Source of the DNA: a virus
DNA length: 64,000 nucleotides
IMG/VR virus record: IMGVR_UViG_3300042484_001840
Span: 1 to 64,000 of that record
Strand: one strand, 5' to 3'
Below, one piece after another: positions 1 to 7,129 of this stretch (the first letter of the stretch is position 1; each line of letters begins with the position of its first letter). Below the pieces are notes generated by a model. The model did not search any database, was not told the DNA's origin, and saw only the letters and a program-made list of their open reading frames with translations. The translations under genes were made by a program, and so were the position numbers.

Positions 1-496
1 CTCCAGCGCCACCTCGTAAATATGTGGGTCCACCACTGGCAGTTATTGAAAAACCACGAACAGCCTGATGAGGTTGTTTATAGTAATTAGCGCCACCTAG
101 AGCACTCGTTGGTGGAGTTGTGGTTGCTACAACGCCGTTTCCACCAAGACTATGCGTAACAGATACCGTTGCTGCGCCACCCTGTTGGATTGTTCCTGCC
201 GTGGACCACCCCGTGCCATCAGCCCATCCAATACGCGATGCATTACCAAGGGTTAATAGGTTTTGAACAAATATACGATAACCGTTAGGTTGGATTCTTA
301 CACTGTCACCAACAGACATGTTGTAACAATAAATATCTCTAGTTAAAGAGTAGACACTAGAAGAAGGTGCAAGACCCAAGGCTGTTGAACTGCCGTCAAA
401 GACAACAGAACCGTCATCGCCAGTGCCATAAACAACATCTGGCGCGTCAAGGAATTGAGCCAATCCGTTTGAACCATATTTGACTACAGCGGGCAT
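1..496 (-). CDS. Partial tail fibre/appendage protein, Gly-rich
   Basis: The frame is open from an ATG at 496-494 to the left edge, so the C-terminus is missing. The start overlaps the stop of the upstream gene by one base, which indicates translational coupling. The visible 165 residues begin MPAVVKYGSNGLAQF and are rich in Gly, Ser and Thr with no long hydrophobic stretch. A segment reading ATVSVTHSLGGNG resembles the 'NHxLGG' segment in the C-terminal domain of the fibre gene at 5866-6351. The last visible residues are a Gly-rich run (ASGGPTYLRGGAGG). Gly-rich tips occur in some phage adhesins, but too little is visible to assign this. It is the last gene of the minus-strand tail operon seen here and is probably a receptor-binding or fibre component. 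Confidence 0.7.
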   Translation of the reverse strand, partial: MPAVVKYGSNGLAQFLDAPDVVYGTGDDGSVVFDGSSTALGLAPSSSVYSLTRDIYCYNMSVGDSVRIQPNGYRIFVQNLLTLGNASRIGWADGTGWSTAGTIQQGGAATVSVTHSLGGNGVVATTTPPTSALGGANYYKQPHQAVRGFSITASGGPTYLRGGAG

Positions 497-855
497 CAGG
501 TCTCCTCAATACCGACCACTGTCATATTAACAGATGTTGCAGAAGAACATAATGCCGTCAATTGGTCACTGTTTGTAGCGTTTGCTGTAGAACCGTTGTT
601 TGTCATAACCAAGGAACAGTTAAAGGAAATTGTCTCATTAGCCGCAATTGTCATGGCACTTAAAATATCGTGCGTAGCGGCTTCCGTGACATTTAATGGC
701 TTGAGGCGAACTGTCACCGTCTTTGCTGCTGCCGTGGTATTTGTCAAAATAATTTGCTTGACGACTGTCGTTGTACTGATGGGGACAGTGTAGTACACGG
801 CAGTTGAAGCCGTAAGTTGCGATGGTCCGACAAGTCTTTTCTGTGTTAAGGGCAT
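496..855 (-). CDS. Small beta-rich virion protein, probable fibre-associated
   Basis: This 119-residue protein is rich in Thr, Val, Ala and Asn with alternating hydrophobic residues typical of a beta sandwich. It has no signal peptide or membrane segment. Its ATG (855-853) overlaps the stop of the collagen-like fibre gene upstream, and its own stop overlaps the start of the next gene, so three fibre-region genes are read as one coupled unit. I do not recognise a family. Size, composition and position suggest a small structural subunit or tip protein of the tail fibre. It resembles in style, not in clear sequence identity, the 116-residue protein at 28205-28555. Confidence 0.7.
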   Translation of the reverse strand: MPLTQKRLVGPSQLTASTAVYYTVPISTTTVVKQIILTNTTAAAKTVTVRLKPLNVTEAATHDILSAMTIAANETISFNCSLVMTNNGSTANATNSDQLTALCSSATSVNMTVVGIEET

Positions 856-3800
856 TACATAACCTCCATTATAAATCTCATTTCAGCATCACGCACATTC
901 GTTGTCAAAGCAACAGTACCAGTAGCATTGGGTAAAGTAATTGTTCTATCGGCAGTTGGGTCAGTAACGCTTAGGGTTGTTTCGTAAGTATTCGCAGTTG
1001 CGCCTTCAAAAATAACTGAACCTGTTAAGGCAATATTGCCGTCAACATCTAGTTTTTCAGCAGGGTCGTATTTGCCAATACCCACACGATGGTTAGTAGC
1101 ATCAACTTTTAATGTTGTGGAACTTATCCCAGCCCCATCAACTCTTAGGTCTCCTTCTAATACAAGACCAGTTGAGGTGTCATATAAAAGGTTTGCACTG
1201 CCTGCGGGATTGTTTGAACTATCTTTGTAAACGACCTGATACGCATCACCAGCAACAGGACCTGTTGCACCTGAGGGTCCCTGCGCTCCAATTGCTCCCT
1301 GCGGACCCGTATCACCTTGAGGTCCAGTATTACCATTTGTGCCATTCATGCCAGGATAGCCCTCTGGACCTTGTGGTCCAGTTGCACCCGTTGGTCCTGC
1401 TGGGCCTTGCGCTCCCGTTGCTCCCTGAGGTCCAGTATCTCCCGTTGGACCAGCATCCCCCGTGGCACCTGTTGGTCCTACTGGACCCTGCGCTCCCGTT
1501 GCTCCCTGAGGTCCAGTATCTCCCGTAGCACCCGTAGGACCCGAAGGACCCTGCGCTCCCGTTGCCCCCTGAGGACCTTGCGCTCCAACATCGCCAGTAC
1601 GAGCAAAAGTAATAATGATGCTCTCACTATTACTAAACGCCGTAGCAGAACCTGAAACATACGAACAGTCAACATCAAAGAAGCCTGTTTCTTCCGTGAC
1701 AGCAGAAATGGTAAACAAAGCAAAATCTGATGAATCAGCCTTATTAGAAATACGGAAGTGACCCTTTATCGTACTTGTTGAGTCGTCAATAGTTCTTAGA
1801 TATGACTGAATGTCAGTTGCGTTGACATCAACATCGTCAATTTTTAGTTCTGAAGCAAGACTGATGTTTGCGTTGCTGAATTTAAGTTTTCCTGTACCAG
1901 GATCGGTATGTGCTGTATCGGTATCAAATACATATTCAAATGTGATTCCGCCAAAGTTGCCTTGGGCACCTTGTGGTCCTGTTGCGCCTTGGCTTCCTGT
2001 CGCGCCTTGAGCGCCCACATCACCTTGCGGACCCTGAGGACCCGTAGAACCTTGTGCGCCAGTGGCTCCTTGCGAGCCAGTTGCACCTTGGCTTCCAGTT
2101 GCGCCTTGCGGTCCGACATCACCTTGTGGACCAGTCGCGCCCTGAGCGCCTGTAGCACCTTGTGGTCCAGTCGCCCCCTGTGCGCCTTGAGGTCCAGCAT
2201 CACCTTGCGGTCCTGTCGCTCCCTGACTTCCAGTAGCACCCTGCGCTCCCGTAGCGCCCTGTGGACCTTGCACGCCCTGTGGACCCGTCGCCCCCTGAGC
2301 ACCAGTGGCTCCTTGCGAACCAGTCGCACCCTGAGGACCAGACTCCCCCTGAGGTCCTTGTGAGCCAGTTGCGCCCTGAGGTCCAGTTGAACCTTGCGCA
2401 CCTGTAGCCCCCTGAGCGCCAGTTGCACCCTGAGGTCCTTCAGGTCCCTGACTGCCAGTAGCGCCCTGTGCTCCAGTACTACCCTGAGGTCCTGTCGCTC
2501 CTTGGGCACCCTGACTACCCGTTGAACCCTGTGGTCCAGTACTGCCTTGCGGACCTTGGGCACCCTGTGCGCCCATTTCTGCAATAAGAGTCCAGAATGT
2601 TCCTTCTACGGGCGTATCGCCAGTGTTGCCCCCATTTGCATTAATGCGGTACCAAGTCTCGCCGTTATATGTGGCAACATCACCAATCGCATAAGAAGAT
2701 CCAATATTGTACGCACCAGTAAAATTCCATAAGGCGTTAGCCCCCTGTGGTCCCTGAGCGCCCTGCGGACCAGTACTGCCCTGTGGACCCGTACTTCCTT
2801 GAGGACCCTGCGAACCCGTAGCACCCTGACTACCAGTTACTCCTTGAGCGCCCGTACTACCCTGCGGACCAACATCACCTTGAGGACCAGTCGCACCCTG
2901 ACTACCCGTCGCACCTTGCGCTCCAGTTGCTCCCTGAGGACCTTGCGCTCCTTGAGCGCCTTGAGGACCGACAGCAGTGGTAGGAACAAACTTGGTGCCA
3001 TTAAAAACTAGGGCTTGAGCACTTGTTGCGCCAGTCGGGTCAATCTCAATACTGTCAACGGTCAAGGTACTTGAAGACAATGCTCCAGTAACTGTAAGTG
3101 ATGTTGCATTTCGTGAGCCGTCTGCAAGAAGGTACTGAGTATGGTCGTCGTCGCTAAGACCAGTGAGAGAACCGTGGTCAGATACTGGCTCTGTTGGTAC
3201 GCCACCACCAGAAACAATAGAGCGCACATCCGTTACAGCAACAAACGCTGCACTTGGCGTATTTTCAAATGAATTTTTACACTCATAAATAATTTTATAA
3301 AGAGGTCTAAATTCAACAATAGGGAACCCAGCCAAGTCTAGGTCACTATAAATAGCCGCTTCAGCAGCGCTCTTTTGACCATAACTATTTTGACCAAGAA
3401 TTGAAATTACTGGATAGTTAAGATTGTTAGTAGCAATGATGAATGACACACCAAAATAGTTGTTTTGAACATCAACGGTAGACCATGTACCAGCAGTATT
3501 TAAGTTATACCGAGGGCGAGATGTACCCTGCTTTAACGGGAATTGTGTTGGCGCATCATGTTTCCAATGCGCATTAGTGCGATAAAAAACAGGGATTTCA
3601 GCAATACCTTGAAGAACTTGTTCCCAAGTATTTGCTGTAGGTGTATTTGAATGTGTGATGTCAACTTGTAAATCTTCATCAAAGAAAGTTCCGTCAGCGA
3701 TATCTAGTTGAGCGTGAGAATCTAGCGAACCATTACCATCAAGAATATAGTTGTTCGCGCCAAATCCGTTGGCGATAGCCGCGCCACGAGTTCTGTGAAG

Positions 3801-4472
3801 ATACTCGTGTGTTTGCCAGTCAAGAACAATGCCGTGGCGTTCATCAGCAAAGAAGTATGCTTTGTTGTCTACTTCATTCCAGTAAATATATGCGGTAGGG
3901 GTGTCGTTTTCCCAATCAAAATATGATGTGCGATACGAAAGAACACCAGTATTGCTGTAATAAATATAGTAAAGACCACTCGTGTCAGGAATGTCAACAG
4001 TTTCCGTAGTTGTTTTCGTATATTTGACACCCTTGCACCAGACTTCAAATGATGCTGAAACTGGGGAGATTGAGAATCGTCGGTTGCCTTCATCAAAAGC
4101 AATAGTGCTTTGCGACTTATCAGTATGACCAATTGGTTCTCCACCAGGAAGATTGACTGGGGCAGTACCTGGAGCGAACTTAGTACCGTTATAAACAAGC
4201 GTGTTGCCTGTAGCCGCACCAGTTGTATCTACTTCAATACTGTCAACATAAAGCGTAGGAACTTTAAGGGTGTCGTCAGTCTTTAAAACATTGGCAGAGT
4301 CACGATAAATGTTGGTATCAACAGCATCAGTTCCATTACCCCACGAAATTTTTCCGCCAGCATCAATACTGAGGCGAGGATTAGCATCACCATTAACGCC
4401 AACATCTATGGCGGTGTCTGCTGCTGTACTAAAAAATCGTGCGCGGATAGCCGCGAAAAACTTGTTTGCCAT
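855..4472 (-). CDS. Collagen-like tail fibre protein
   Basis: This long fibre protein (1,205 residues) should trimerise through Gly-X-Y triplets. An N-terminal beta-rich region (about 1-500) contains two copies of a motif like VDSIEVDxTGA...NGTKF. Three collagen-like tracts follow (about 500-577, 633-835 and 962-1072) built mainly from [10 protein letters not shown] units. Between tracts 1 and 2 lies an insert with [17 protein letters not shown] and YNGETWYRI, typical of small chitin-binding-like carbohydrate modules. Between tracts 2 and 3 lies a roughly 125-residue beta domain often seen inside collagen-like phage proteins. The C-terminal 130 residues ([28 protein letters not shown]) resemble fibre tip segments that precede S74 chaperone domains, but no chaperone domain is present. 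A TGAGG stretch eight bases before the ATG is the likely ribosome site. Confidence 0.9.
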   Translation of the reverse strand: MANKFFAAIRARFFSTAADTAIDVGVNGDANPRLSIDAGGKISWGNGTDAVDTNIYRDSANVLKTDDTLKVPTLYVDSIEVDTTGAATGNTLVYNGTKFAPGTAPVNLPGGEPIGHTDKSQSTIAFDEGNRRFSISPVSASFEVWCKGVKYTKTTTETVDIPDTSGLYYIYYSNTGVLSYRTSYFDWENDTPTAYIYWNEVDNKAYFFADERHGIVLDWQTHEYLHRTRGAAIANGFGANNYILDGNGSLDSHAQLDIADGTFFDEDLQVDITHSNTPTANTWEQVLQGIAEIPVFYRTNAHWKHDAPTQFPLKQGTSRPRYNLNTAGTWSTVDVQNNYFGVSFIIATNNLNYPVISILGQNSYGQKSAAEAAIYSDLDLAGFPIVEFRPLYKIIYECKNSFENTPSAAFVAVTDVRSIVSGGGVPTEPVSDHGSLTGLSDDDHTQYLLADGSRNATSLTVTGALSSSTLTVDSIEIDPTGATSAQALVFNGTKFVPTTAVGPQGAQGAQGPQGATGAQGATGSQGATGPQGDVGPQGSTGAQGVTGSQGATGSQGPQGSTGPQGSTGPQGAQGPQGANALWNFTGAYNIGSSYAIGDVATYNGETWYRINANGGNTGDTPVEGTFWTLIAEMGAQGAQGPQGSTGPQGSTGSQGAQGATGPQGSTGAQGATGSQGPEGPQGATGAQGATGAQGSTGPQGATGSQGPQGESGPQGATGSQGATGAQGATGPQGVQGPQGATGAQGATGSQGATGPQGDAGPQGAQGATGPQGATGAQGATGPQGDVGPQGATGSQGATGSQGATGAQGSTGPQGPQGDVGAQGATGSQGATGPQGAQGNFGGITFEYVFDTDTAHTDPGTGKLKFSNANISLASELKIDDVDVNATDIQSYLRTIDDSTSTIKGHFRISNKADSSDFALFTISAVTEETGFFDVDCSYVSGSATAFSNSESIIITFARTGDVGAQGPQGATGAQGPSGPTGATGDTGPQGATGAQGPVGPTGATGDAGPTGDTGPQGATGAQGPAGPTGATGPQGPEGYPGMNGTNGNTGPQGDTGPQGAIGAQGPSGATGPVAGDAYQVVYKDSSNNPAGSANLLYDTSTGLVLEGDLRVDGAGISSTTLKVDATNHRVGIGKYDPAEKLDVDGNIALTGSVIFEGATANTYETTLSVTDPTADRTITLPNATGTVALTTNVRDAEMRFIMEVM
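1258..2975 (-). repeat. Collagen-like triplet repeat tracts
   Basis: Three runs of 9-base units encode Gly-X-Y, mostly Gly-Pro-Gln, Gly-Ala-Thr, Gly-Ala-Gln and Gly-Ser-Thr or -Gln. They are interrupted at about 2577-2743 and 1590-1965 by folded inserts. The low complexity gives long spurious open frames on both strands here; these were not annotated. Such tracts are prone to length variation by recombination. Confidence 0.9.
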
Positions 4473-4515
4473 TGAGCCTCAACTCAAAATAGGTGACCCC
4501 GCAAGGTCTATAATT

Positions 4516-5853
4516 TTAGCCTGTTACTACTACTCGGTAAGAAGAAGCACCAGGCGCGACACTGAAAGTAACTTGAACTCTGTTGACCGAGGACCGAACA
4601 ACATCTGTAAAAACAGTGTCGTACGAGGCTGAGTCAAAAACTTGAACTGTGACATCGCGCGTATTGAAGTTGTGGTCAATATCAAATGTTGTCGCAACGC
4701 CAGTTACTGTTTGCGAAGCAACACGAGCCAATGCTGGGGTGTTGGTTGTGCCTCCAGTGATGTCGCCAGCAAGGTTAGTTCGTGCGCCACCAGCAGTACC
4801 TGAGCCAGTACCACCATCTGCGACAGCAATATCAGTGCCGTTCCATGTACCAGTTGTGATGGTTCCAAGGGTTGTAATTGTTGCTTGACCAACATAGTTA
4901 GTTGAAATGTCAATTGCGTCAGACGAAACAGAAATACGGTTTTCTGTTCCGACGGCATCAATTTTGTTACCGTCTTTAGTTAAACCGTTTCCAGCAATAC
5001 TTTGACCAGCAGATGAGAACTGAACGAAAGTGAGGTTGGTCGTATTGAGGGTGATAGTGCCGTCTGTTGTAAGAACCCAACCCGAGTCAGACCATGCTGT
5101 TCCTTGCTCAATAAAAACAAACAAGCCCGGCGTAACTTCAGATGATGCGTTAGCGTCTGATGCTCGTGTTAAGACCCAAGGGTTTGAACCGTCACCAGCG
5201 TCAGTGACAGTGTAAATACCGTTATAGGGGGCATTGCTGGAAGTCTCATTTTTGACAAGGATACGAACACCCTCATCAACACCACGAGTCAATGTCGTTC
5301 CGTCAACAACTAGAGCGGCGTTTGCCGATGCTGTCAAAACATTAGATAAGAATGTGTATCCAGACAAAACAGCGTTAGTTGCCAATTTTGCTGATTGCTT
5401 GACATCTAGACCCGAGCGAGCAGCATCAACATATGCTTTGTTGGCTGCGTCAAGATCATTTTCTGGTGCCGTTACCTGTAGGCGACCATTAGCATCTCGC
5501 ACTGCCAAGGTTCCGTTTGTATTGGATGCTGTGGCATTATTTAATAGGGTGTAAAAAGCACTCGTTAAAAGACCAGCGTTGCTTCCGTCAGCAAGGTTGA
5601 GAGTGAGGGTGATTTCCCCCGCGTTGCTTTCGCCAACCGTCAGGGCGCTAGCGTAAGTTCCAGCGGATGTAACGCCATTGATAAGCGTTTCCCAAGCCGC
5701 ACCTGTGTAGTATTTTACAGCATCGTCGCCCGTATGGTAAAACATACGACCTTCAAATAGGTTGCTATCAGGATTAGCGCCAAGTTTTTCAAATGTACCA
5801 TTTAGAATCTGATTGCTATTCAGATCTAAATTTGTAAGAAATTTTGTTGCCAT
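4516..5853 (-). CDS. Tail fibre protein
   Basis: This 445-residue protein starts MATKFLTNLDLNSNQILN, a common opening of phage fibre proteins that attach to a baseplate. The next 60 residues include a 'GRMFYHTGDDAVKYYTGAAWE' type segment, a short beta motif widespread in fibre N-termini. The middle holds a domain with DAANKAYVDAARSGLDVK, also common in fibres. The C-terminal 60 residues (FDIDHNFNTRDVTVQVFD...VQVTFSVAPGASSYRVVV) match in pattern the C-terminus of the next gene (5866-6351), indicating a shared terminal beta domain. No catalytic motif was recognised. It lies between two other fibre genes in the same direction. Probable function is host recognition or fibre structure. Confidence 0.85.
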   Translation of the reverse strand: MATKFLTNLDLNSNQILNGTFEKLGANPDSNLFEGRMFYHTGDDAVKYYTGAAWETLINGVTSAGTYASALTVGESNAGEITLTLNLADGSNAGLLTSAFYTLLNNATASNTNGTLAVRDANGRLQVTAPENDLDAANKAYVDAARSGLDVKQSAKLATNAVLSGYTFLSNVLTASANAALVVDGTTLTRGVDEGVRILVKNETSSNAPYNGIYTVTDAGDGSNPWVLTRASDANASSEVTPGLFVFIEQGTAWSDSGWVLTTDGTITLNTTNLTFVQFSSAGQSIAGNGLTKDGNKIDAVGTENRISVSSDAIDISTNYVGQATITTLGTITTGTWNGTDIAVADGGTGSGTAGGARTNLAGDITGGTTNTPALARVASQTVTGVATTFDIDHNFNTRDVTVQVFDSASYDTVFTDVVRSSVNRVQVTFSVAPGASSYRVVVTG

Positions 5854-5865
5854 TGAATTTATCCT

Positions 5866-6351
5866 TTAGGTCAAATACGCATAGCCCGAAAAAGGCGCAG
5901 TAAAAGATACACGCACCTGAGATGTACTTATATATGATACTTCCCCAATAACCGTTGTAGATGCAGTATCAACCACAGTTACGCTTGGATACCCACCTAG
6001 GGTGTGATTAATGGTCCATGTGGAAGATGCTGATGCCTGAGTATGAACATGACGAGTTGTTGCACCGGGGATAAAAAATGGAGATGCAGGCCATCCTGAC
6101 GATGTTTTTGGTCCCCATAATGAACTATTTGTAGTATTTACATATATTTCACCAACTCTGCCAATGTTGGAGGTCGGGTTTGTGGTTCCAGTGACAATTC
6201 CAAGACCCTTTGACCCCGAAATGCCAACTAACGAAACAAGGACATTAGTAGTTTCCTCATTTACGGAAACAAGGTTGCGTAACTGGTCGGGGGCATTCTC
6301 AATATTTAGTTTTGTTACTTCTTGGACTACCGAGACATTGACATCGGTCAT
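5866..6351 (-). CDS. Short tail fibre/appendage protein
   Basis: This 161-residue protein has an N-terminal helix-prone part (NVSVVQEVTKLNIENAPD), a linker with VGEIYVNTTNSSLWGPK, and a C-terminal beta domain (TWTINHTLGGYPSVTVVD...VRVSFTAPFSGYAYLT). That last domain is a widespread terminal module of phage fibre and adhesin proteins. Its start overlaps the stop of the upstream gene (6348-6695) by four bases (ATGA), so the two are translationally coupled. Role: a short fibre or adaptor of the baseplate; the receptor is unknown. Confidence 0.8.
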   Translation of the reverse strand: MTDVNVSVVQEVTKLNIENAPDQLRNLVSVNEETTNVLVSLVGISGSKGLGIVTGTTNPTSNIGRVGEIYVNTTNSSLWGPKTSSGWPASPFFIPGATTRHVHTQASASSTWTINHTLGGYPSVTVVDTASTTVIGEVSYISTSQVRVSFTAPFSGYAYLT

Positions 6352-6695
6352 CTAGTGACCTCTAATTCAAGTTTTATTTTACCTTTTAAGATGCGAAACA
6401 CTCTACTTTGTGCGTCAACGATCTCAATGTCGTACACGCCATCCGAAGTCATCAGGGCAGTATCCGCGGCAAGGATAACTAAAGTAACTGTACCTTCATC
6501 GCCACCGAGTGTAATTCCACCATTTGCGGTGGTTAGTGATTTGACGATAGTAGAAGAGTCAATTTCTGTTCTAATTTGCATACGAGCGGTAAAGCCCGTC
6601 AAATCATATATTGAATCATCGGAATTAGTTATAGTTACAACACGCTCAAAATGAGCGCCCTGGTCAATTGTAAAGTTATAATTGCCAGCAAGCAC
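6348..6695 (-). CDS. Phage baseplate/fibre adaptor-like protein
   Basis: A GTG at 6695-6693 is preferred as start because a GGAGG lies six bases upstream; an in-frame ATG at 6713 lies before that ribosome site. The protein is then about 115 residues. The pattern DQGAHFERVVTITNSD...YDLTGFTARMQIRTE is a common N-terminal beta module of phage tail and upper-baseplate proteins. The end (VYDIEIVDAQSRVFRILKGK) fits the rest of that small fold. Its stop overlaps the start of the fibre gene at 5866-6351. Likely a small linker or adaptor between baseplate and fibres; assignment is by pattern only. Confidence 0.75.
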   Translation of the reverse strand: MLAGNYNFTIDQGAHFERVVTITNSDDSIYDLTGFTARMQIRTEIDSSTIVKSLTTANGGITLGGDEGTVTLVILAADTALMTSDGVYDIEIVDAQSRVFRILKGKIKLELEVTR

Positions 6696-6765
6696 ACTAA
6701 ACCTCCAAAACAATGGCTACAACTAATTCTAGCCCTAAATGTGACAGTTTTACAGCATATAAGCA

Positions 6766-6796
6766 AACGGAGCGGTCAGGAGGGTACCGCTCCGTT
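6766..6796 (-). terminator. Hairpin after the 88-residue gene, possible terminator
   Basis: A perfect 11-bp stem (ACGGAGCGGT and its complement, plus flanking A-T pairs) encloses a nine-base loop. It lies just downstream of the stop at 6818 and before the next minus-strand gene. On the minus strand it is followed by TTTGCTT, so the U-run is weak. It could act as a partial terminator or as a mRNA-stabilising element. Confidence 0.5.
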
Positions 6797-6817
6797 GCTC
6801 TCCTTGTCGGGAGGACC

Positions 6818-7084
6818 TTATTCTTCGTCGGTATCTTCGTCTAGGTCATCATTATCGCTATAAAAGAATGATGCATCTAATTCTCTAGTCATCATAATTT
6901 CTCTGGCACAATCAAGCATTCCCGTACCAAGCCAAGTAGTCATCCCATCGGATGTCCCAAGGTGAAGGTCGCGAGAATCATTATCAAGTACTTCGGCAAT
7001 AATGATCCAGTTTGTGATCATTTGCTCTGGGAACGCCTCGGATATTAGACCCTGTAGATCTTTATCATCGTAAGGATTTCCCAT
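6818..7084 (-). CDS. Small acidic protein of unknown function
   Basis: This 88-residue protein ends in a strongly acidic tail (DNDDLDEDTDEE). The body (SEAFPEQMITNWIIIAEVLD, TSDGMTTWLGTGMLDCAREI) has alternating hydrophobic residues and looks globular and soluble. I do not recognise a family with certainty. It stands between the large tail protein at 7130-9937 and the fibre cluster, bounded by a 45-bp gap upstream and a hairpin downstream, so it may be expressed separately. Acidic small proteins at this position could be chaperones for fibre assembly or host-directed factors; neither can be shown. Confidence 0.65.
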   Translation of the reverse strand: MGNPYDDKDLQGLISEAFPEQMITNWIIIAEVLDNDSRDLHLGTSDGMTTWLGTGMLDCAREIMMTRELDASFFYSDNDDLDEDTDEE

Positions 7085-7129
7085 TTATATATTTTAGCAG
7101 TCAAATGAGACTAAAGAATTAAACTAAAA

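Noticed and set aside
1036-3011. Several long open frames on both strands across the collagen-like fibre
   Set aside because: They are by-products of the 9-base repeats (Leu/Arg/Ser-rich shadow proteins) without ribosome sites.
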